64,000 nt of DNA, from assembly GCF_000005505.3 (NCBI RefSeq), contig NC_016132.3, positions 21,318,501-21,382,500 of the forward strand, in the 5' to 3' direction. Source of the DNA: Brachypodium distachyon. Lineage: Eukaryota > Streptophyta > Magnoliopsida > Poales > Poaceae. This document shows positions 57,281 to 64,000 of the stretch, in pieces; the first letter of the stretch is position 1; each line of letters opens with the position of its first letter. The translations under genes and the position numbers were made by a program. The notes below the pieces were generated by a model. The model had not been told where the DNA came from and ran no database searches. It saw only the letters and a list, made by a program, of their open reading frames with translations.

Positions 57281-58852
57281 GATGCAAGCTTCCAGGAAGG
57301 AATGGGTGGACTCTTAAAAAAGATCTAGATCGATTCACATGCAGTGATTTACCTAATCGCTGTCCCGGATCTTTGTTCTGACAATGCAGATATGAGCGCA
57401 GAAGCAAATAGATCCTTAGCACACGCATGTGAACAGAACATTTTACTGAACGTGTTACAAAACAAACACCGACTGCCACTATTCAGAGATGATTCAACCA
57501 ATTTTGCCCAAATCGTGTTTCTCCATATTTACTGACAGTGCTTGATGTCAGTTCAGGCGCCAGAGATTCGAACAGACTCGTCATGAAACACATGGTAGGA
57601 GCATAGCCGGCTTGAGCCTTAAGTCCTTAACTGTGTCATTTCACCTGTATTGAATCCCTGCGCAAACTAGGAAGCACTCTTTTGAACAAGAAACCAAAGC
57701 GAAAGGGGGGCTGATCACGAACAGTGCACCCCTTTGATCAGGGAACGACGCATCGGGATCGATCACATCACGCACACAGCAGTATCTTTCGCCATGGACG
57801 GACGGACGCCAGCAACCTTTCTTCCGGCCCCTCGCCGTTTTCCTGCAAAGGAGATGCTGAGCTCGGCATCAAAGGAAGGACAGGACGCACACCCAGCACG
57901 CGCGCAGAAAAGAAGAGACGGGAGAAAGAGGAATTGCACACATGTAAATGCAGTGCGAAAGGAGAAAACCCCCTCGTGATCATTGCCTCAGCATCTGGAC
58001 GGATTCAGCTTTTCCGGATCAGTCGATCCATTCTCCCCCCTCGCTCCCGCTGTAAATTTTGCTACGGCGCACCTGTTCTTGGTTCTTGCTCCGGAGATTG
58101 TACTGTGCTTTACCGAAATGGGAGCCCGATCGGCTGGAGGATACGATTGCTCGGTTGCTGTCTGCTTTATCGCGTGTTTCTGTGCTAACGTAGATCCCGA
58201 TGATGGAATGTATGCTGCAAATCTTGCAGTGTGTAAGGAGGATGTGATAACTGATATGCCTGCTTGCATGGCATAACTGCTAGTACATGAGAGGGACACT
58301 GGCAAATTGGGCAGGACCAGCACTCCAGTAGGGTAGCAAAGGGACATCTCATTGCCTAGGGGCTGAGCACTCTGAGTAATTTTGGGTTGTATCTTCTATC
58401 TCGTGCCTGCAAAAGGAATTGCTGGGGACTGTTGTAGCTGAAACACGCCGATTTTCGTGACAGTTCTTTGGCTTTAGATTCTGAACTTAAATGTCCAGCT
58501 GTCTACTCTGTTTCTCGCTCTATTTTCTACTCGTAGTTGCGAAATTGCAACACCTGATTGTGAACTTTTTTTCTAGAAAGCCTGTGAGAAGGATTGAGAA
58601 ATACATTGCTGAATGCTTCGTAACTTGTGAGATGCCAAAACTACAGATACCTGAATACCTGATGCCCAGTTAATGAATCTTGGTTGTCAAGAAATGATAC
58701 GGTTTGACCACGTGGCCAAAGAATCTTAGCATAGGAAATAGTACATCATAGGACCAATTATGGATCATTAGAGCCTTGCAGCGGCATGCAGCCTGGCTGA
58801 GGCAAGCATGCCTTGGAGAGTTGGAGCCCTCAACAAAGGAGGCCAGGTATGG
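57281..58852. other. Intergenic, no gene seen
   Basis: Mixed DNA. Open frames (for example 57724-58188) overlap each other on both strands and show no family character. Confidence 0.4.
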
Positions 58853-59830
58853 CCTTTTTTTTTCCGGAAAGGGGTGGAAACCCCGGCCGCTGCATCAATC
58901 CATGCACACAACCATTTTTATTGCAAAGTTATAAAGAGGAGGTGTTACAAGTCACCGACAAGCGATCGTGGATACAAAAATAAGTCAGCTAAAAACATCA
59001 ATCATGACGAATCTATAATTGAAGGCGTCTAGTACACCGCCAGCCAGCCCGGTTGAAGATATCCCAAGATACCGTCACTAGCCGGTTGCATCCAATATCC
59101 ATAAGTCCCCGCAGGTGCACAGGGAGAAGGAAAGCCCAAAGACGGATCCAGTGCGTAGCTTTGAAGATAACTTGCAAAAAGTTGTAAACTCTGGATCGAT
59201 TAAAAACCACATCATTCCTGCAATTCCAGATAGCCCAACAGAAAGTCGAAACTTCCATCCGCATATGAGCTTTAAGTTTTTTCTCTACCCCATTAAGCCA
59301 GTTACCAAACAAATTAGTAATTGATGTCGGGGTGGAAAATTAAAAGTAATAAAAATGATGCGCCAAATAATACGAGCAAGAGGGCAGGAGAGAAAAAAGA
59401 TGTTGAATGCTCTCATCAGCATCACAGAAGCAACATTTTAAACTCCCTTGCTAATTTCGCTTCGCAAGATTGTCTTTAATTAAAATAACCTACTGATCTA
59501 GGAACCACTTAAATTTTTTGACTTTGGAGGAATCTTTAACTTCCAAATATATTTTCGATGAAAAACCGTTTGCCATCCATAAAGTCCGTGTACATAGACT
59601 TTACAGAAAAGACGTCCCAGCGAGTAAAACTCCAAACAAGCAAGAGGCAAATGAAAAACATCTCCATTGTCACAAAGAGAGATTTGTATTTGCATGGGAA
59701 TGATCAGCCGCTGCTGCATGCCGCTGGGATTCAAAGGTGTCCAGCCAAAGTGGGGTAAAAAAGCAGGTGTGCACCAGCTTTAATCACCTCCCTTTCGCAA
59801 CCATGGCACAAGGCATTCGTGCCATATAGA
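58853..59830 (-). mobile_element. 5'-truncated LINE remnant with poly(A) end
   Basis: A T-run at about 58853-58863 is the poly(A) tail of an element on the minus strand. Upstream in the element are the typical LINE C-terminal pieces: GRLFCKVYVHGLYGWQTVF and KYIWKLKIPPKSK (59510-59640), a DESIQH-type Cys/His region (about 59400-59440), and LFGNWLNGVEKKLKA followed by CWAIWNCRNDVVFNRS (59180-59310). Stops and frame changes are frequent; no reverse transcriptase core is left. Confidence 0.75.
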
Positions 59831-62800
59831 CGGTTATAGGGTGCTGGATGGGCAGAATATAGATGCAAGCCAGAGACCCAGAGTAGGCGCCTAGTCTAGC
59901 ATGCCAAGAGAAGAACAGCCAAGATCAACTCAACCCATCTCATCTTTATCCCTCTCCCATAGTCCGCTCGCCTGGCATGATGAATGGCATCTCCGGCGCG
60001 CATCTCGATGAGCCTAATCTTTCATGATGATCGTTTATCACGATCAAATATCGCTTTTACGCATCGAGCCATGCGCAGGCGAAAACTTTCCGGAATTTCT
60101 CTGCCTGAATCATTTCCGGCCGCTTGGATTTCGGGGTCTCTGGTTCTCTGTACAAAATTTCGCACGACAGTGCATAATCTCGTAGGGAATCATAAGCATC
60201 AGGGACAAACATTCTTCATCGGATGCCCGAGCTGGTAGGAAACGTTTTCGTGTGACATGCAGAGTGCACCATCGAGAGCATTCTGAACATGCCTGTGTTT
60301 GAGACCATGAGACGTGCATTTTCAGTGCAATCTGTCCATGCTTTTGCCTCTCCTTTCCGATGAAAGCTACCATGGACAACCAAAGGATGCTGAAAGCACC
60401 TTCAGCAGTGAGCTGTCTGAGCACATTGCGAAGCAACCGAAGAGTGTGTATGCAGCAAGCAAGCACACACAGTTCTTTCAAACGAAGGACTAAATTGTTT
60501 GGAGTCCCTCCATTAGTTTTTTCTGCAATCATTTATCCCTTGCGAATTATCTACTCTATTAGTTTGGAGACGAGAACTTGTCTTCAGGTTGTTGTTTTTT
60601 TTGACGGGGAGAACTTGTCTTCAGGTTAATTGCAAGTGACAAATGACTCGCTTTCCTTGAGAAACAAACACAAACGCCACAAAACAAATCACGATTCTAA
60701 AAGACAACGCACCTGAATTGGACTGGACATAGGTGAAAGGTCGCGATCGGGCCCGTTCCTCTCTTACCTGCAGCTGCAGGAAATCAAACCCAGCGAGGCA
60801 ATGATCACATCGAGTCTCATCTCTTACTCCGCCAGGCGCCAGCCAATGGGTTCCTCCTCGACGTGCAGGCAGAAAAAACAAGACGTATGAAAGGAAGAAT
60901 GCCAGAGTCTCAGAGATACAAGATGACAGTCGATCGGCAGGCAGTCAGTCACTGCGCACCCTCATGTGCCCGTTCGAGCTCGCGTTTTGAGGCCTGGAGC
61001 TGGAGAGAAAGAGATGGCAGCAGATACGGAGAGACCAGGAAAAGTCGCTATCATTTTCGTGAGAACCGCGGAGAGCCCGGACGCCGGCACCGGCAGGACG
61101 ACGGGGAGGAGACGCGCTGACATTTTCTTCTTTCTTTACTTTTTTTTAGAGGAATTCCCTTCTTTACCTTTTTTTTAGGGCTTCCTTTCTTTACTTTGAC
61201 AACAAGATGCGCTGAGATGCAGCCCATTTATCTAGCATGTTTCGGCAATACCCAGTCCCGCTCACCCGAGCATGGGTGGGCCTTCTCTCTCCCCACATGC
61301 TTCTTTCTTTTGAGCCCGTGAGAATGCTGGTGTTTTTTTTAAAAAAAACTTACGGCCCTGGGCTCTTTTTTTTAGAAGAAAACAACGGCCCTGCGCTCTT
61401 TCCCAAGTGCCTTCCTTCGTGTGGCACAGAGCCCAGGAAGGAAGGCTCTGTGCTCTGGGTTCTCGGAATGCGCGCTGTCACGGCTTCGTTCAGGAAGGCG
61501 TAGCCCACTACAGTCTACAAAGACATGGCACTGTTGGTCGATGGCCTTGGATCGGCCTGGTTTAGCCCATGTGACAACACACGGATGTTGTGATGTTTGA
61601 CATAGCCTACTTTCGCCTAGCAACTTGACATGGCCGGTATGGGCTCTCAGGCCCAGCCATGAGCCATGGGCTTGTGATGACGTCTAGTTTTTTTTTGTTT
61701 TTTTTTGCGGTAAATGACGTCTAGTTTCGGCCTGCTCGAAACTGATCATCATAACAATATAACAAACCCTCTAAAAAAAACAATATAACATATGGAGCCA
61801 GAAGCCGAGAACGGATTTTCTCAAACAGAAACAAAAAGAAATGGAGCCAAAACGGATTCTCTCTCCCCACAGGGTGGAGACGAATCTGTGGCATCGTTTC
61901 TTTTTCCTCCGATGGCTTTGCATTATACGAGACACGGAGTATACTCCCACATCTCATTTTACCATAACCGGCGTCAGATGCTCTGCACCATGCCCTGATG
62001 CCCACAATGTCCAACCGCATCAACTGTTGCCGATCGATGCCAACCACCGCAGTAGGCAACGATTCCGCCTATTTTGTTCTTTCTCCCAAGAAGGAGAGAG
62101 ACTTGGCCGCTTTTGTCACGATTTTCTTTTCTTTCCTCCCCGCCAAGCCACTTTTCGAGCAAACAAATCAAAAAGAGAGGGAATCTTCTCTTCCTGCCGA
62201 GTTCTTGTCAGCATTGTTGGGTGTACTTTCTTTCTCCCCTGGCAATCGAGTTTGCATGCATCCAAATCGCTCGTTTGGTTCTATGTGAGGTCATGTGATG
62301 GAGGCATCAGAACCCACGGGGACTGGGCGAGAAATGGATTTTAGTTTATTTGCTGGCATCCCTTCATTACCCCAAAGAGCAAACTTGTTGTTGTTGGATC
62401 CATACCAAAAAGAGGAGAAAAAAAAGGTTCCTGACCTGTACAGGACATTAGGCCATTTGGGTCCTTCACTGCTCACACTGCACCGTGCACAGGCAAGCAA
62501 GCAAGCAAGCATGCCCTGCAAGAGCCTGCCATGGTCAACAATATGCGTATAAATAGACCTAATAATTGTAGGTGCGCTGCCATTTCGCAGCTCAGCAGAA
62601 TCAAGCAGACAACTCAAAATTGGCAACATTATTGTGCCACTAGTATATGCGAAACCATCTTGACAACTGACAGGACTAGGGTCTAGTAAATGCAAAATAA
62701 TGGGAGCAGCCGAGCAGTAGCCCCCCTATATGTTTTCCAAGCATGGGCCACGGTCAAAAGAGTTCTTATTGGGCTTTGTTCAAATATTGACGCAGAAATT

Positions 62801-64000
62801 GTGTCCAGCTAGCCTAGGATAAAGTACGGACAGTGAACTGCAGGACTAGGCCACGCCGGCCGTCATGGGCACACCATTGGTGGACGGGGTACTTGTTTAG
62901 GCCGTACGTATGCAGATCCCATTGGACCGATGATGAATCCGGGTGTTTGCGTGGCTCCTTGTGATTTGGCACCGATGCTTAGGTCTACATGAGTTTGTTA
63001 ATCATACGATGATTTGTCGCTAATGATTGGTGCCATGGCACTCTTTAGTTGTAAGCAGGCCCTGCCATTGGTTGGCAACACAAGTACATCGTAAGCCGTA
63101 CCGGTTTAAGTTAGACCAAAAGAGACCATCATTTGATCCCTGGATCTTCTACGCCTCCAGCACTATCGCTAGCTCAAGTTTCACCAGAGTCTCGAGATAG
63201 ATCCTGCTGTCGTGTGCTCTTGGGGCGCAGCAGATCCGAAGTGACTCTGAGCAGGCACCCGATCTGAAAGGTACACGAGTTCGTCCTCCTTCAATTCCAA
63301 GTCGCGCGCTTTAATTATTCCCAGCACGAGCGACCGCGCATTAAGCCCTCAATCGCCACTCGACACCGCATACCATTCCGGACGAGACAACCAGGATTCC
63401 TGCACCCCCACACGTACATACGCAATCATCGTCACCACGGCCGGGCGAGAAAGCAAAGGGTGAAAAATTCTCCCGGTGAACCTTGTGATCTGATCTCCAC
63501 CGTTCTTTTCCCCACCGGTAACATCAGGTGAAACCCACGCTTCTTTCGAGAGAAAAAGGGGATGATGCCCCACTGCTTTTGAACTACTGGGACATCACCC
63601 CACTTTTTTTCGATTACACTCTGAAAAATTGGAAGAGAAATGACACCGGCTCCCTAGCTAGTCCAAGGAAAACAAAGGTTGAATTGAAGTCAGTCGTTTG
63701 AGAACAGAAATTAATTAAACCTTTTCTTGTTGGCGAGGAAATTAACCTCAATGTTTAATAATCAAATACTGTACATACGAGAATGACAGGCCAAACTACT
63801 GCGTATAGTCTAGTGCTGGAGTAGGCGTCTGTCGGACTGGCAACACATGTGCTCGGTACATGTTCTTGATCGTGAGGGGGAACCAATAACAGCAGAGGAA
63901 TCCTCCTTTTTTACATTACCACCACTGATCCAAAAGATAGTGCACTAAATCAACGTTTAAGAACCGGGTCGTAAGACAGGGCGATATTTAATTTGTAGAA
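59831..64000. other. Intergenic, no supported gene
   Basis: Contains short T- and A-runs (61130-61190, 61330-61380, 61690-61710), a (CAAG)4 tract near 62492-62510 and many short overlapping open frames. None shows exon-like splice structure or family similarity. A promoter-like TATAAATAG is at 62548-62556. Confidence 0.4.
62548..62556 (+). promoter_or_regulatory. TATA-box-like TATAAATAG without an evident gene
   Basis: This matches the plant TATA consensus and is followed about 30 bp on by a CA-rich, leader-like stretch, but no credible coding exon follows within 1.4 kb. It could serve a non-coding RNA, a gene to the right of the window, or nothing. Confidence 0.25.

Noticed and set aside
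58853..59830. Possible host gene at the CWAIWNCRNDVVFNRS frame
   Set aside because: This phrase is typical of grass LINE C-termini; frame breaks and a poly(A)-like end support a LINE remnant.
62492..62510. (CAAG)n tract as a CRISPR-like or functional repeat
   Set aside because: It is a simple microsatellite of about four units with no spacers.
1..64000. tRNA genes suggested by primer-binding sites
   Set aside because: The tRNA-complementary stretches at 5485, 40210 and 56807 are short and sit next to LTRs. No cloverleaf-forming gene was recognised.

Overview
This window is nuclear DNA from a grass (Poaceae). The reasons are the density of nested LTR retrotransposons of the Tat (RIRE2/Grande-like) type, a CACTA transposon carrying a TNP2/DUF4216 transposase, Stowaway-like MITE ends, and intron-split genes with GC-rich first exons. 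I cannot name the species from sequence alone. There are no bacterial-type operons, CRISPR arrays or rRNA genes, and I recognised no tRNA gene.

Layout. 1-6416 is a nest of two Ty3/gypsy Tat-type elements: the 3' end of element A (an antisense accessory gene, then the 3' LTR) sits inside the gag gene of element C, whose 5' LTR follows. 7140-7850 holds four diverged ~185-bp tandem repeats. 8045-9562 is a decayed 5' LTR plus leader of a third Tat-type element. 9906-18634 is the genic core: a PLS-class PPR protein (minus), a four-exon MEE59-like gene (plus) sharing a 373-bp divergent promoter with it, and an eight-exon chloroplast anion transporter of the PHT4 family (minus) converging on the MEE59-like gene. 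19575-21211 is a small inverted-repeat element that seems to have captured an exon of a WAK/LRK10L-type receptor kinase. 21445-22535 holds two tandem copies of an unclassified AT-rich repeat.

24472-46022 is one CACTA transposon bounded by CACT termini and a 3-bp ACT duplication. It carries a broken TNP2 transposase, a second broken gene ending in an Ulp1-like cysteine protease, and, nested between them, a 12.5-kb Tat-type gypsy element B on the minus strand (5' LTR, gag, pol with two RNase H domains, and an antisense accessory gene). Element B has lost its 3' LTR. After the CACTA come a LINE scrap, an intact intronless OCTOPUS-like gene (48219-50144, minus), a Ty1/copia element with both LTRs (52489-57280, minus) whose reverse transcriptase has lost its active-site box, a second LINE scrap, and about 4 kb in which I see no gene.

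Four host genes look functional: PPR, MEE59-like, PHT4-like and OCTOPUS-like. All TE genes seen are broken. The points of most interest are the antisense accessory gene of the Tat elements, present twice with a shared short intron and its own TATA box; the complete borders of the CACTA element; the captured receptor exon; and an array of heat-shock-element-like motifs in the copia U3.
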